Assembly (NCBI GenBank): GCA_041740975.1 | Contig: JBGSKV010000017.1 | Location: 22,999-86,998 of the forward strand | Source: JBGSKV01 sp041740975 | Lineage (GTDB): Bacteria > Bdellovibrionota_B > Oligoflexia > Oligoflexales > JALZUQ01 | Length of the DNA stretch: 64,000 nucleotides | Direction of reading: 5' to 3' | Shown: piece after piece, positions 43,242-52,972 of the stretch | Numbering within the stretch: position 1 is the stretch's first letter | How the letters are laid out: each line of letters opens with the position of its first letter | Made by a program: the position numbers and the translations under genes | The notes under the pieces: generated by a model | What the model saw: only the letters and a program-made list of their open reading frames with translations | Told to the model about the DNA's origin: nothing | The model's database searches: none

Positions 43242-45023
43242 ATGTCTGTGGAAAACCAGATTTCCGGAATATACAAAGAAATTCACGCGCTTTCAGAGCG
43301 TGTCGCCAAACTGGAAGCCAGCCGTGAAACAGGAGCGGCGCCAACGACCTTCCCGTCGAGCACTTCCACACCTCCAGCCGCTCAACCCTCGCTCAAGAAC
43401 AATGTCTACAAAGATCCAGAAAATCCCTTTCACGATCACGATGACCATCCCTTTCGTGATTCACCAAACCCACATGATCACAACCCCAGCGCAGATACGA
43501 GCCACATTCTGGCCATCATTGGCTCCATTTGTTTTATTTTTGCTTCGGCATTTCTTATCAAACTTGCCATTGATAGTGGGTGGCTTACCCCTATCCGACA
43601 AGTTGGTTTTTCGGGTCTCATTGGCTTCGCCCTCATTGCCGTTGGCTTTCTCAATATCAAGAAAGACTCAGCATATTTTAGCCAGCTACCGGCAGCTGGA
43701 GTCGTCGTTCTCTATATGACGGTTTTTGGCGGTGCACTCTATCACGGCATCTTCGATGAAATGACCGCTATGTACCTTGCCGTTGGCGTTTCAGCCATCG
43801 CCATTGGACTTCAAATTCAGTTAAAGCAAGATATTTTTGTCTTCATTGCTATCACTGGTACCTATGCAATTCCGGGCATTTTAGGCATTCAAAGTGGGCC
43901 AGGAGTGGATCGTGCCTTGTTCTTTCTACTCTGGAATGTTGTTTTCATTACACTGAGTATCCTGCAACGACAAAGAATTTTCATGCTGCTAGCGGCATAC
44001 TTTGCCATTGGCATTTTTGTTGCCAATCATCCTGCAACCTTTTCCAAAACTGACCTGGCCGCAAATCTTCAAGCGGCCCTCAACTGCTTTTTACAACTCG
44101 CGCTTTTCGCCGCTGGCACTTCGTTATTTTCACTCAAAAACAGAATGCCACTCACGCAAATGGAGTCATGGGCCTGCTTTCCTATCCTGCTTTTTGTTTA
44201 CGGAATTGAGTACACTTACATCCATCGCGTATATCCAGAAGCTGTCAACTGGATCGCTCTCGGAGTGGGCGCAGGTCTTTTTCTCCTTTTCGAGTTCACG
44301 AAACGATCGGCAAAAAATCTGGTCTTCGTAAGTGGTCCCGTGTTCCACGCCTTCTTGGCTATTGTGATTTTCCACTCTTTTTATCTAAATATTCTCCCCG
44401 ACCAGTGGCGTCCATGGTTTGGACTCATGACATTTGGGGGATTGGCAGCTATCTCCTTCCGACCAAGTTTCCAAAAAGAGGAATATAGATTTTCACTTTT
44501 GATTTTGTTGGCGGTGGTGGCTATCGAATATTTAACGGTCGCGACAGCAACTGGCCAGAAACCGGAAGGGGGATGGGTTCTCCAGAATCTGCTTTATGCC
44601 AGCGCTCTAGGCTCAGGTTACATTCTTACACGCTCAAAGACACCAGGACCACATGCCAGTCAGGCCAGCAAGCTCATGCTAACCCTTGCGAATGTTCAAG
44701 CCACCATTTTTCTCACGAGATCCATTCATTTGCTAAGTTTGCGGCTTGAATTCCGCTCGATGGCAAGCTTTGCCATTTCCGCTTCATGGACAATGTTTGC
44801 CATTGCCCTACTTATGATAAGCCTGCGACGAAAAGACGCAACTCTGGCCTATTCATCTTTGGCTGTTTTGGCGATTTCAGTCGTTAAAGTCTTTTTACTT
44901 GATATGTCCGGAGTGGGAACTATTGCCAGAATACTTTCCTTGTTAACCCTTGGTGCAGCCATGTACTTGGGAGGATATTTGTTTCGTTACGTGAAAGCTT
45001 GGGAAGAAAGTCCGACATCTTGA
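43242..45023 (+). CDS. DUF2339-family polytopic membrane protein
   Basis: 593 residues. The start is ATG 43242 with GGAG just before it; an ATG at 43230 is out of reach of a good site. A short coiled coil (QISGIYKEIHALSERVAKLEA) and a His/Asp/Pro-rich linker (residues ~45-85: NPFHDHDDHPFRD) precede about 14-16 transmembrane helices. The first pair (LAIIGSICFIFASAFLIKLAID, FSGLIGFALIAVGFL) is the hallmark of DUF2339 proteins. Function of the family is unknown. The His-rich linker could bind metal. Single-gene unit. Confidence 0.85.
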   Translation: MSVENQISGIYKEIHALSERVAKLEASRETGAAPTTFPSSTSTPPAAQPSLKNNVYKDPENPFHDHDDHPFRDSPNPHDHNPSADTSHILAIIGSICFIFASAFLIKLAIDSGWLTPIRQVGFSGLIGFALIAVGFLNIKKDSAYFSQLPAAGVVVLYMTVFGGALYHGIFDEMTAMYLAVGVSAIAIGLQIQLKQDIFVFIAITGTYAIPGILGIQSGPGVDRALFFLLWNVVFITLSILQRQRIFMLLAAYFAIGIFVANHPATFSKTDLAANLQAALNCFLQLALFAAGTSLFSLKNRMPLTQMESWACFPILLFVYGIEYTYIHRVYPEAVNWIALGVGAGLFLLFEFTKRSAKNLVFVSGPVFHAFLAIVIFHSFYLNILPDQWRPWFGLMTFGGLAAISFRPSFQKEEYRFSLLILLAVVAIEYLTVATATGQKPEGGWVLQNLLYASALGSGYILTRSKTPGPHASQASKLMLTLANVQATIFLTRSIHLLSLRLEFRSMASFAISASWTMFAIALLMISLRRKDATLAYSSLAVLAISVVKVFLLDMSGVGTIARILSLLTLGAAMYLGGYLFRYVKAWEESPTS

Positions 45024-45041
45024 TCAATGGAGATAAACTTT

Positions 45042-46898
45042 TCAAAGGTATTTCTTCAATAAAACATCTTGCTGAATAAAATCATCAACTCGTCTTTGCA
45101 CGGCAGGATCATCTTCTAAAGGCGGAGCCATGTGTGGTTTGATGCGCGCGTCAATGACCAAAGCGCCCGTGCAACCCCAATGTTTATGATCGGTAAAACT
45201 GCCGACGCCATAAATATCGTGTGATGGGTTGGAGCGTGTAAAAGTTGCCCACAAGAAATTATTGAGGTTCGCCGCCGTAAATGCACTGTCATCGCAAAGA
45301 ACGATAATTCCAACGCCAACTAAAGGTGTCTTTTCGAGTGATTTACAGAGAATCCCAAGCTCTATCGTCGCCGAAGCGTAATCTTTAAATTTGGGTGCAC
45401 GAAGACATAATATGCCAGGCGTGGCGATTCTCGGATCGCCAAATCCAGGGTCAAACGTTACAGACGACGGAACTTGCGTGGCCAGAACGCGCTTCTTTTC
45501 ACCGGCGGCAGCAATCACCACCTTTGAACCTTCGTTCAAACCCTCAGATGAATAATCTAAGGTATCCATCGTTGTGCGCGTTTGAAAATGCAAATCCCTC
45601 GCCCAGTCGACTCGCTCCAAGCAGTGAGATAGGAAATCTTGAATGTTGTGTGTGTGGAGACCGGGAGACTCTTCGGCGATAAAAAGATATTTTGCGAGAG
45701 AACATTGATTGAAACCAAGAATGCTGTTGGCTTGCGTCAAGATTTCGCGCGGCTTGCCTTTATCATATGGCACGTAACGCTCGCTGCCGATGGCAAGCAG
45801 CAAAGGGTGAACGCCTGCAGCGTCCACAGCGTGTAACTCGCGAACTCCCGGAAGTTCCTTCGGAATCATGGGCCCCGCGATTTCATGAATGAGCTCGCCA
45901 AACATCGTATCTTCTTGTGGCGGTCTTCCTACAACCGTCGCCGGCCAAATGGCTCCGTCACGGTGAAAAATTTTATCAATCTTCATAACCGGAAAATCGT
46001 GCGTCAAACTATAGTAGCCAAGATGATCGCCAAAAGGACCTTCCGGTTTAATGTCCCTGCCGATTCGTCCAACAATACAAAAATCGGCATCCGCCGAAAC
46101 AATATTCTTGCCAAATTTATTGTAGCGAAACGCACGATCAGCAAGCATACCAGCGAAGACAAGCTCACTCATACCTTCCGGTAGTGGCATGACGGCTGCC
46201 AAGGTATGTGCTGGTGGCCCACCTACAAAAATACTGACTGGCAATTGTTTACCTTTATCGAGTGCAATTTGGTGATGCACTCCAAGCCCTCGATGAATCT
46301 GATAATGAAGACCGACTTCTTGATTAGAAACATATTGATTGCCAGAAAGCTGCACGCGGTACATCCCGAGATTTGAAGACATAAGGCGCGGCTTGCGAAC
46401 GTCACACGAAAGAACCTGAGGTAACGTAATGAAAGCACCTCCGTCTCGCGGCCAAGCTCGGATCTGCGGGAGATGTGCAATGGTCGTTTGATTCTGCATG
46501 ACGGGCGACCATTTTTGCGGTCGGCGTTGTGGCAAACTTCGCATACCCGTCAACGGAAATTTTAAGGCGGACATCGGATGACGCATAGCAAACTTGGAAA
46601 ACTCCGCAGCAAACTTGCCTGGATCGGCTTTCATTTTCACGGCTAATTTGACGAGTTCGAGCGATCCCCGAAAGATAAACCGGCAGCGATCTTTCGTACC
46701 ATAGAGATTGGTCAGTACCGGAAAACTCGTTCCCGAAACATTTTCAAAAAGAAGCGCTGGGCTTCCTGCTAGATAGGCTCGGCGCTGAACTTCAGCCAGG
46801 TCCAGATCTGGCGAAATCATGCCTTTGACACGGATCAGATGACCATGCTTTTCAAGGTCTTCGACGCAATGTTTAAGGGAGGCATAACCGGAAAACAT
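45042..46898 (-). CDS. ubiD: UbiD-family prenylated-flavin decarboxylase
   Basis: 618 residues, longer than the usual 490-500 of E. coli UbiD but like the long forms in other deep lineages. Family segments: LENVSG-type LFENVSG, the prFMN/Mn site region (QHHIALDKGKQLPVSIFVGGPP), EGPFGDHLGYYSLTHDFPVMKI, and VVGRPPQEDT. It would decarboxylate an aromatic quinone precursor using prenyl-FMN from a UbiX, which is not adjacent. AAAGG precedes the ATG. It forms a same-strand pair with recN upstream. Role in menaquinone or ubiquinone synthesis cannot be decided. Confidence 0.88.
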   Translation of the reverse strand: MFSGYASLKHCVEDLEKHGHLIRVKGMISPDLDLAEVQRRAYLAGSPALLFENVSGTSFPVLTNLYGTKDRCRFIFRGSLELVKLAVKMKADPGKFAAEFSKFAMRHPMSALKFPLTGMRSLPQRRPQKWSPVMQNQTTIAHLPQIRAWPRDGGAFITLPQVLSCDVRKPRLMSSNLGMYRVQLSGNQYVSNQEVGLHYQIHRGLGVHHQIALDKGKQLPVSIFVGGPPAHTLAAVMPLPEGMSELVFAGMLADRAFRYNKFGKNIVSADADFCIVGRIGRDIKPEGPFGDHLGYYSLTHDFPVMKIDKIFHRDGAIWPATVVGRPPQEDTMFGELIHEIAGPMIPKELPGVRELHAVDAAGVHPLLLAIGSERYVPYDKGKPREILTQANSILGFNQCSLAKYLFIAEESPGLHTHNIQDFLSHCLERVDWARDLHFQTRTTMDTLDYSSEGLNEGSKVVIAAAGEKKRVLATQVPSSVTFDPGFGDPRIATPGILCLRAPKFKDYASATIELGILCKSLEKTPLVGVGIIVLCDDSAFTAANLNNFLWATFTRSNPSHDIYGVGSFTDHKHWGCTGALVIDARIKPHMAPPLEDDPAVQRRVDDFIQQDVLLKKYL

Positions 46899-46920
46899 AT
46901 CTATTTACCTTTAACGTTTT

Positions 46921-48684
46921 CTATCGAATCTGATCGGCGTGCGCACGCAAGGCTTTGGCATTCGCAAGACTAGAAGCCGTCACTTTATCGCCTGACAACA
47001 ACCTTGCTAATTCTTCCGTACTTTCTTTTTGACTCAACTTAGAGATAGAAGACTGCGTTCGGGCGCCACGCTGCTTCGATACCAGAAAATGGGCGTCTGC
47101 ATAAACCGAAACTTGTGGCAAATGGGAAATGCAGATGATTTGAAACTGTTTGGCGAGTTTACAAAGTTTCTGGCCAACTATATCAGCCACTTCGCCAGAA
47201 ATTCCGGTATCAATCTCGTCGAACACGAGCACACATGTCTGGGCCCCTAAGGCTAAGACTTTCTTGAGTGCCAGCATAATCCGCGACATTTCACCGCCCG
47301 AAGCAATCTTATGTAACGCCCGCGCGGGCTCGCCAGGATTGGATTGTAGCAAGAAATGTATTTTTTCGGCGCCATCAGCTTGCAGCGAACTCATGATGTC
47401 ACACACACTCGCAAACTGTTCGGCTGATTTTTTATCGACAAGTCCTTCCCAATGGATAGCTTCCAACGAATGTTCAATGGGCTGCCATTCGACTTCTAAG
47501 CGTGCCCCTGGCATGGCAAGTTGTCCGAGTTCTTTTTCGATCACACCTTTGATTTTTTTGAAGGCGGTTCGACGCGCTAATGATAGCTCTTTTCCCAATG
47601 CTTCAAGCTTCTGGCATTGAGTCCAAAGCTTTTTAATGGCGTCTGTCATATTTTGTTTGGCGTTTTCGAGAAAATCGAGTTCAGACTGCAAATCGGCAAG
47701 TTTCGCCATCAATTGCTCTACAGATTGCAGCGAAAACCTTCGCAGCAACGACTGGTAACTTCCCAAACGTTGCTGGTGGGTTTCAATATCGTCTTCCGAA
47801 AGATCGATGCTTTCAAAAAATCGGCGCAGTTCAAAACTCACATCATCAACAATCCGAGCCGCCTCTTCAATCGATCCTTGGAAGCCTTCGCACTTTTCGA
47901 CGCCTTGCAAACTCTTCGATGCGGTCCAAAGGCCTTTCGAAATAGCTTCGTTCTTGTAGCCGCCCTCCAAAATATCCAGAGACTGCGACAGATGTTTCTT
48001 TTTACCCATGAGTTTGCCGCTTGAGCGACAAATTTCGAGTAGGCGGTCGTACTCTTCCGTCGTCGGATTAAAATCACTGAGTTCATTTAAACGGAAGGCC
48101 AGATAATCTTTATCTCCCGCTCGTTTAAAGTAATCGCTCACGGTTTTCTGCAGAGATTTATACTCTGCTAAAACTTCGTCGTAGGTTTCTCGGTAAGTTT
48201 TTTTGAGTTCCGGCTTTGGCAGAAAGGCGTCGAGGCTTTTTAAATGATAAGCCGGATTCAAGAGCCCGTGACTGGCATGCTGCCCGAAAACATCCATAAG
48301 AGCGGCCGATATATCTCTTGCGACACCAAGGGACACGGGAACATCATTGATCCACATCATGCTGCGGCCTTTGACGTGAACTTTACGGCGGATAAGTATT
48401 TCTTTGGGAGATTTATCTTCGTCGAAATTTAAGCCTACGAAAGATAGTTTTTTGAGAACCGCATGATCAGGCGCAACTTCAAAAACGCCTACCACTTGAG
48501 TCTCATCAAATCCGTGGCGAATAATATCGGGCTGAGCTTTGTCACCAAACAATAAGCTAAGAGCTTTGATCAAAATGGATTTACCCGCGCCCGTTTCTCC
48601 GGTGACAACATTAAATCCTTTTGAAAAATCGATTTCTAACTCGTCGATTAAGGCCAGGCCTTTGATATGTAAATGTTGTAACAA
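46921..48684 (-). CDS. recN: DNA repair protein RecN
   Basis: 587 residues. SMC-like ATPase: Walker A GETGAGKS at 29-36, long coiled coils around 160-370, ABC signature (SGGEMSRIMLALK) near 465-475 and Walker B CVLVFDEIDTGISGE near 490-505. Acts in double-strand-break repair by holding DNA ends. The start codon is TTG (48682-48684) with GAGGTG upstream. No LexA box was noticed in front. Confidence 0.96.
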   Translation of the reverse strand: MLQHLHIKGLALIDELEIDFSKGFNVVTGETGAGKSILIKALSLLFGDKAQPDIIRHGFDETQVVGVFEVAPDHAVLKKLSFVGLNFDEDKSPKEILIRRKVHVKGRSMMWINDVPVSLGVARDISAALMDVFGQHASHGLLNPAYHLKSLDAFLPKPELKKTYRETYDEVLAEYKSLQKTVSDYFKRAGDKDYLAFRLNELSDFNPTTEEYDRLLEICRSSGKLMGKKKHLSQSLDILEGGYKNEAISKGLWTASKSLQGVEKCEGFQGSIEEAARIVDDVSFELRRFFESIDLSEDDIETHQQRLGSYQSLLRRFSLQSVEQLMAKLADLQSELDFLENAKQNMTDAIKKLWTQCQKLEALGKELSLARRTAFKKIKGVIEKELGQLAMPGARLEVEWQPIEHSLEAIHWEGLVDKKSAEQFASVCDIMSSLQADGAEKIHFLLQSNPGEPARALHKIASGGEMSRIMLALKKVLALGAQTCVLVFDEIDTGISGEVADIVGQKLCKLAKQFQIICISHLPQVSVYADAHFLVSKQRGARTQSSISKLSQKESTEELARLLSGDKVTASSLANAKALRAHADQIR

Positions 48685-48856
48685 TGCAGAGCACCTCTTG
48701 CGTCCACTATCGCACTGTCAAAATCAGACAGCAAGTGACCTTCCGCATCCTATTATATCTTAATTGTTACAGTGAGTTAGCGCTGATAATTCAAGCTCAA
48801 TCCCGCCGTCATTATTCCGATGAAGTTAGGAACCGAAAATCCGGTCGCGGCCGGCT

Positions 48857-49237
48857 ATGGAAAGGGAAATCGTGTCAAAACCATCGAAGACCATTCATCC
48901 TGCATATCCCAAAAAAGAAGAGCGCAGTAATCCACGGCAAGACACATTGAAAATCCCGGGCTGCTTTATGCTGCCGGAAACGGGCGCCATACTTTATTGT
49001 CAAATCATTAATCTCTCGAATGAAGGCGTTGGCATTTACTCGCAAACTTTCCTGCAACCCAAATCCACCATCACGTGGGTAACGCTTGAAAAGGTCATTT
49101 CCTTTGAAGTCGTGTGGTGCCTCAATAAATCTCCCGAATCTAGCGATGATCCTTTCAAATATCAGTGCGGTCTCAACGCCCTTGATGACACGGCCATGCT
49201 CGAAGAGCTATTTGGATTTATTCAGCATCGAGAATAA
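48857..49237 (+). CDS. PilZ-domain protein
   Basis: 126 residues from ATG; the GTG at 48872 with AAAGGGA upstream is an equally good start. The RxxxR motif of PilZ c-di-GMP binding is represented by RSNPR (R23, R27) and the second motif (D/N)xSxxG by NLSNEGVGI. A single domain with a short helical tail. Predicted to bind cyclic di-GMP and act as an effector. Convergent with xthA, divergent from recN. Confidence 0.82.
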   Translation: MEREIVSKPSKTIHPAYPKKEERSNPRQDTLKIPGCFMLPETGAILYCQIINLSNEGVGIYSQTFLQPKSTITWVTLEKVISFEVVWCLNKSPESSDDPFKYQCGLNALDDTAMLEELFGFIQHRE

Positions 49238-49260
49238 GTCAGGATTCTTCGCAATGGGTG

Positions 49261-50031
49261 TTATTTGCTCTGGATGACGAGTGTCTGCGGCGCGTGATCC
49301 GAAAAAAACTTATCTCGGTAAATTTCAATGCTTTTGAGTCGTGATTTTAGGGCTGGACTCACCAAATGGTAGTCAATTCGCCAGCCAACATTATTCTCGC
49401 GGGCCCGACCGCGATTGGACCACCAGGTATATTCTACTTTGTCTGGATGAATAGCGCGGAACGCATCGACATATCCTAAATCGTCTATGACATCCGACAT
49501 CCATTGACGCTCTTCGGGTAAAAATCCCGAATTCTTCTGATTGGATTTCCAGTTTTTGATATCAGCATTCGTATGAGCAATATTAAAGTCGCCACAGATA
49601 ACGAATGGCTTTTTGTTTCGCTTGATTTTCTTAAGATATGCGAAGAAAGCTTCCAGGCATTCGAATTTTATATTTTGCCTGAGCTCACCGGAACTACCCG
49701 AAGGCAAATACAAAGAAATGACATTTAATTTTTCGAGTTCGAGGTGAAGAAATCGCCCCTCTTCATCAAAGACCTTGTGGCCAAATTCTGTGAAAACCTT
49801 TTTGGGCTCTTCTTTACAAAGAATGCCAACGCCGCTGTAACCAGGACGGTTGCCGAGTTGCCAGAATTGATAATATTTTTTAAGAGCAAGAACCTGTTCG
49901 GGAATATGCATGTGAGCCGCACGCACTTCTTGCAAACACATCACGTCTGCTTTCTGTGGCGTCGCCCAATCCCAAAAACCCTTGGTCGTTGCCGAGCGGA
50001 TTCCATTCAAATTGCAGGTCATAATTCGCAT
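49261..50031 (-). CDS. xthA: Exodeoxyribonuclease III / AP endonuclease
   Basis: 256 residues, standard. Motifs: NLNGIRSA, CLQEVRA (catalytic Glu), SGELRQNIKF, CGDFNIAHT, and the C-terminal SDHAPQTL (His/Asp pair). Cleaves DNA at abasic sites in base-excision repair and removes 3' blocks. ATG start; own transcript. Confidence 0.97.
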   Translation of the reverse strand: MRIMTCNLNGIRSATTKGFWDWATPQKADVMCLQEVRAAHMHIPEQVLALKKYYQFWQLGNRPGYSGVGILCKEEPKKVFTEFGHKVFDEEGRFLHLELEKLNVISLYLPSGSSGELRQNIKFECLEAFFAYLKKIKRNKKPFVICGDFNIAHTNADIKNWKSNQKNSGFLPEERQWMSDVIDDLGYVDAFRAIHPDKVEYTWWSNRGRARENNVGWRIDYHLVSPALKSRLKSIEIYRDKFFSDHAPQTLVIQSK

Positions 50032-50323
50032 GGCTAGTGGTGTATCACGATCTGGCGAATGAAGAATCCAAATCTATAACTTTATAGAAACTGTTTAAAT
50101 AATTTTTATATTTTCGGATCGATTTTCTAATGGATTCTTATGAAATACTGACCTAAAACCACATTGACTTAATAGCGGTCAGCCAGCAAAGCCACGACAT
50201 GTAAGGATTTCACTAAGCCCCTCTCATTCTTAAGTTATTTTCATCTAGTAGACCCTATAATGGGTATGCTATAAGGTTTCATGACCTTATTCTAAAATTT
50301 TAATAGAATTGAGGTGGATTTTT
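50032..50323. other. Divergent gap xthA / two-component system
   Basis: A TATAAT hexamer at 50256-50261 may be the -10 of the response-regulator operon, though the -35 is poor. GAGGTGG at 50311-50317 is its Shine-Dalgarno. Otherwise AT-rich without other elements. Confidence 0.45.
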
Positions 50324-51019
50324 ATGAGAGTACTCATTGTAGAAGATGATAAAAGACTAGGAAGCATTATCCAACGCGCCTTCAAAGAAGAAGGTTATGC
50401 AGCAGACTGGTGCCAAGACGGTCAAGAAGCTGAGTGGCTAGGTTTCGAAAATCCATATGACTTGATTATTCTGGATTTGATGATTCCACGTAAACACGGT
50501 TTAGAAGTTCTCAAAACGTTCCGTGGCGGCGGCATTCGAACACCCATTTTGATTTTGACGGCGATGGATACCACTGACGACATTGTCAAAGGTCTGGATA
50601 TTGGCGCGGATGATTACATCACGAAACCGTTTAACTTGGATGAATTATTGGCTCGGGTTCGTGCGTTGCTTCGCAGGCAAAGCCAACAAGGCAGCTCCAC
50701 TTTTTCAGTTGGACCTTTGACGATAAACCAAGCGCGCCGCGAAATCACGCGTGATGGCAAGGCGATTCCTTTAACCTTAAAGGAGTATGGGCTTCTGGTT
50801 TATTTGGCGAAACATGCCGGCTCCGTATTGAGCCGAAATGAGTTGTCTGAGCATGTTTGGGATATGAACTACGAGCCTTCGTCGAACATTATTGACGTAT
50901 ACGTAGGGTACTTGCGCAATAAAGTCGATAAAGGGTTTGAGAAGCCAATAATCAAAACCATCCGCGGTCATGGCTATATGCTAGATGCCGAAGCCATGCA
51001 GGCGGCGGCTGGACAATGA
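50324..51019 (+). CDS. OmpR/PhoB-family response regulator
   Basis: 231 residues from the ATG at 50324, supported by GAGGTGG; an upstream TTG is unlikely. Receiver domain: acidic pocket VEDDKR, phosphoacceptor Asp in DLIILDLMIPRKHG, Thr in ILTAMD, Lys in YITKPFN. Winged-helix DNA-binding domain with RREITRDGKAIPLTLKEYGLLVYLAK and VDVYVGYLRNKVDKGF...IRGHGYML. Overlaps the kinase gene by four bases. The nearest relatives by sequence are CusR/QseB types; the regulon is unknown. Confidence 0.96.
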   Translation: MRVLIVEDDKRLGSIIQRAFKEEGYAADWCQDGQEAEWLGFENPYDLIILDLMIPRKHGLEVLKTFRGGGIRTPILILTAMDTTDDIVKGLDIGADDYITKPFNLDELLARVRALLRRQSQQGSSTFSVGPLTINQARREITRDGKAIPLTLKEYGLLVYLAKHAGSVLSRNELSEHVWDMNYEPSSNIIDVYVGYLRNKVDKGFEKPIIKTIRGHGYMLDAEAMQAAAGQ

Positions 51020-52524
51020 CGCATTTCTTTGAAAAGTTGCCCATAAAATGGCGTCTGTCATTAGGCTACACCATTATTATGGGTGTACTTTTCAGCTTGC
51101 TCGGTGCGGGCATCTACCGCTTAGTCAAAGTAAACTTGTACCGCTCCGTCGATGCGGCTTTATTGACCTCCGCGCAAGCCATTAGTCAAAGTCGTCAGCT
51201 TCGTCAGAATATGTCACCACCGATTCTTGAAAATTTCCTTACGCAGTTTTTAGGCGAGCGCTCCATACGGCTATACGCCACACTGATAGATGTTTCCAGT
51301 CAACATGGCCCAGCAAAATCGCAAAGTGTTCATGTCCGACTCAAAACAACCCCTCAAAGTATTCAGAGAGCTCGCACTGGCCTAGCGACCTACGAAGTTT
51401 ATCGTATTGATCGGCATAGTCCCATTCGGCAAATCACTTATCCCGCCATGAAGGGCGGTCGATTTACCGGAGAAATTATTCAGGTGGGGGCTCCACTCGC
51501 TCCTATTTTGACGACGCTCAAAAGCTTGAATTTAGTCTTATGGATTGTTTTCCCCATTGCACTCTTGCTATCCGTACTCTGTGGATATTGGTTAACTCGT
51601 CGATCCATTTGGCCCGTACATAAAATCACCCAAGCTGCCTCCAAGATACATATTGATGACTTGAGCAATCGCTTACCTCTCCCCCCCGCAAATGACGAAC
51701 TTCGACAGCTCACGGAAACGTTCAATTCCATGCTTGATCGTTTGGAAGATTCTTTTAAACGTCACAAAAGATTCACTGGCGATGTTTCGCACGAACTTCG
51801 CACGTCCCTTGCAGTTCTTCGCGGCGAAGCACAACTGGCCTTAAGAAGGGAACGCGATGGCCTGTATTATAAAGACGCCTTAGGGACGATTCTTGAAGAA
51901 AGCACGCATATGTCAAAGATTGTCGAAGACCTTCTTTTACTCTCTCGCGCTCAGAGTAACTCCGTGGTCATGCGCTGGGAAGCAATTTATACGCACGAAT
52001 TCATGTCAGAACTACGAGGGAGCGTCATTTCAGCCCTTAAAGAAAAAAATATTACCCTCGTCGAGCATTTTGATCATGATTTGCCGATGTTCCTCGGTTC
52101 AAGTAGTTATTTGCACATCACTTTGAAAAACATTCTTCTCAATGCCATTAAGCACTCTTCAGTCGATTCGGAAATTTCTTTCACAATTGAAAAAGTTGAA
52201 GATCAAAATGCCATCGCTTTTAACATCAATGATCGCGGCGAAGGGATTCCCAAAGAGGCGCAGCCTTATATATTTGATTCTTTCTTTCGCGCCGATACGG
52301 CTCGCAATCGCCAGCTAGGAGGCGCGGGTGTGGGTTTGAGTCTGGCGTTAGCCTTAACCAAACTGCACAACGGTAGTATCGAGCTAGAGTCCGAACCCGG
52401 CCAAGGCGCTACGTTCTCGGTGATTATTCCTCAACCTAAGTCCGTAAATGTTGAAGATGATGCGCACTCGGCTATTTCCGGAATTACGACAATGTCGGAA
52501 CATGAACCTTTGGCTTTGACGTGA
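51016..52524 (+). CDS. Membrane sensor histidine kinase
   Basis: 502 residues. Two transmembrane helices (LGYTIIMGVLFSLLGAGIYRLV near 20 and NLVLWIVFPIALLLSVLCGYWLT near 180) bracket a periplasmic sensor of about 140 residues. HAMP follows, then HisKA with DVSHELRTSLAVLRG (phosphorylated His), N-box NAIKHS, G1 DRGEGIPKE, F-box and G2 GVGLSLALALT. Partner of the response regulator before it (ATGA overlap). Signal unknown. Confidence 0.96.
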   Translation: MTHFFEKLPIKWRLSLGYTIIMGVLFSLLGAGIYRLVKVNLYRSVDAALLTSAQAISQSRQLRQNMSPPILENFLTQFLGERSIRLYATLIDVSSQHGPAKSQSVHVRLKTTPQSIQRARTGLATYEVYRIDRHSPIRQITYPAMKGGRFTGEIIQVGAPLAPILTTLKSLNLVLWIVFPIALLLSVLCGYWLTRRSIWPVHKITQAASKIHIDDLSNRLPLPPANDELRQLTETFNSMLDRLEDSFKRHKRFTGDVSHELRTSLAVLRGEAQLALRRERDGLYYKDALGTILEESTHMSKIVEDLLLLSRAQSNSVVMRWEAIYTHEFMSELRGSVISALKEKNITLVEHFDHDLPMFLGSSSYLHITLKNILLNAIKHSSVDSEISFTIEKVEDQNAIAFNINDRGEGIPKEAQPYIFDSFFRADTARNRQLGGAGVGLSLALALTKLHNGSIELESEPGQGATFSVIIPQPKSVNVEDDAHSAISGITTMSEHEPLALT

Positions 52525-52531
52525 TCGATGC

Positions 52532-52969
52532 ATGAACTCAAAACCGCCTAAAAACCCAGACGATGAGTTGAAAATGTTTTTAGATGCTATCGAAAACATT
52601 AGTGATAGTACGATTAAGTCTGCCAAAAAATCAGCTGATGAAAAACCTGCGAGTGTTGCCAAACCAAAGACTGATCTTAGTTTCGAGATTGATTTGCATG
52701 GATATACGGTGGCGCAAGCTGAAAACTTTTTGGCGAAGCGCTTTGCCGAGTTTTCCAAGCTTTATTCTGGTGAAAAAATAAAAGCTAAAATCATCACCGG
52801 GAAAGGGCTACATAGTGGCCCTGGCGGATCAGCTCTTAGTACGTCGGCCCATACTTTTGTACGAAAACTTCTGGGAGCGAAAATCATTTCTATATCGGAA
52901 TCACCTGCCCAGTTAAAAATAAATAATCTTCCGATTCGCGGTCACTTTGATCTTATTTTTAAGGCGTAA
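52532..52969 (+). CDS. Smr-domain protein
   Basis: 145 residues. The first ~55 are disordered (Lys/Pro/Asp-rich); the rest is a Smr domain with DLHGYTVAQAENFLAKRF and IITGKGLHS (HGxG-like GKG), ending at LPIRGHFDLIFKA. Stand-alone Smr proteins are DNA/RNA endonucleases or ribosome-rescue factors (SmrB type cleaves mRNA at collided ribosomes). It lies seven bases after the kinase gene and three before prmA, in a translation-linked cluster, which would fit a ribosome-related role. Confidence 0.85.
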   Translation: MNSKPPKNPDDELKMFLDAIENISDSTIKSAKKSADEKPASVAKPKTDLSFEIDLHGYTVAQAENFLAKRFAEFSKLYSGEKIKAKIITGKGLHSGPGGSALSTSAHTFVRKLLGAKIISISESPAQLKINNLPIRGHFDLIFKA

Positions 52970-52972
52970 TTT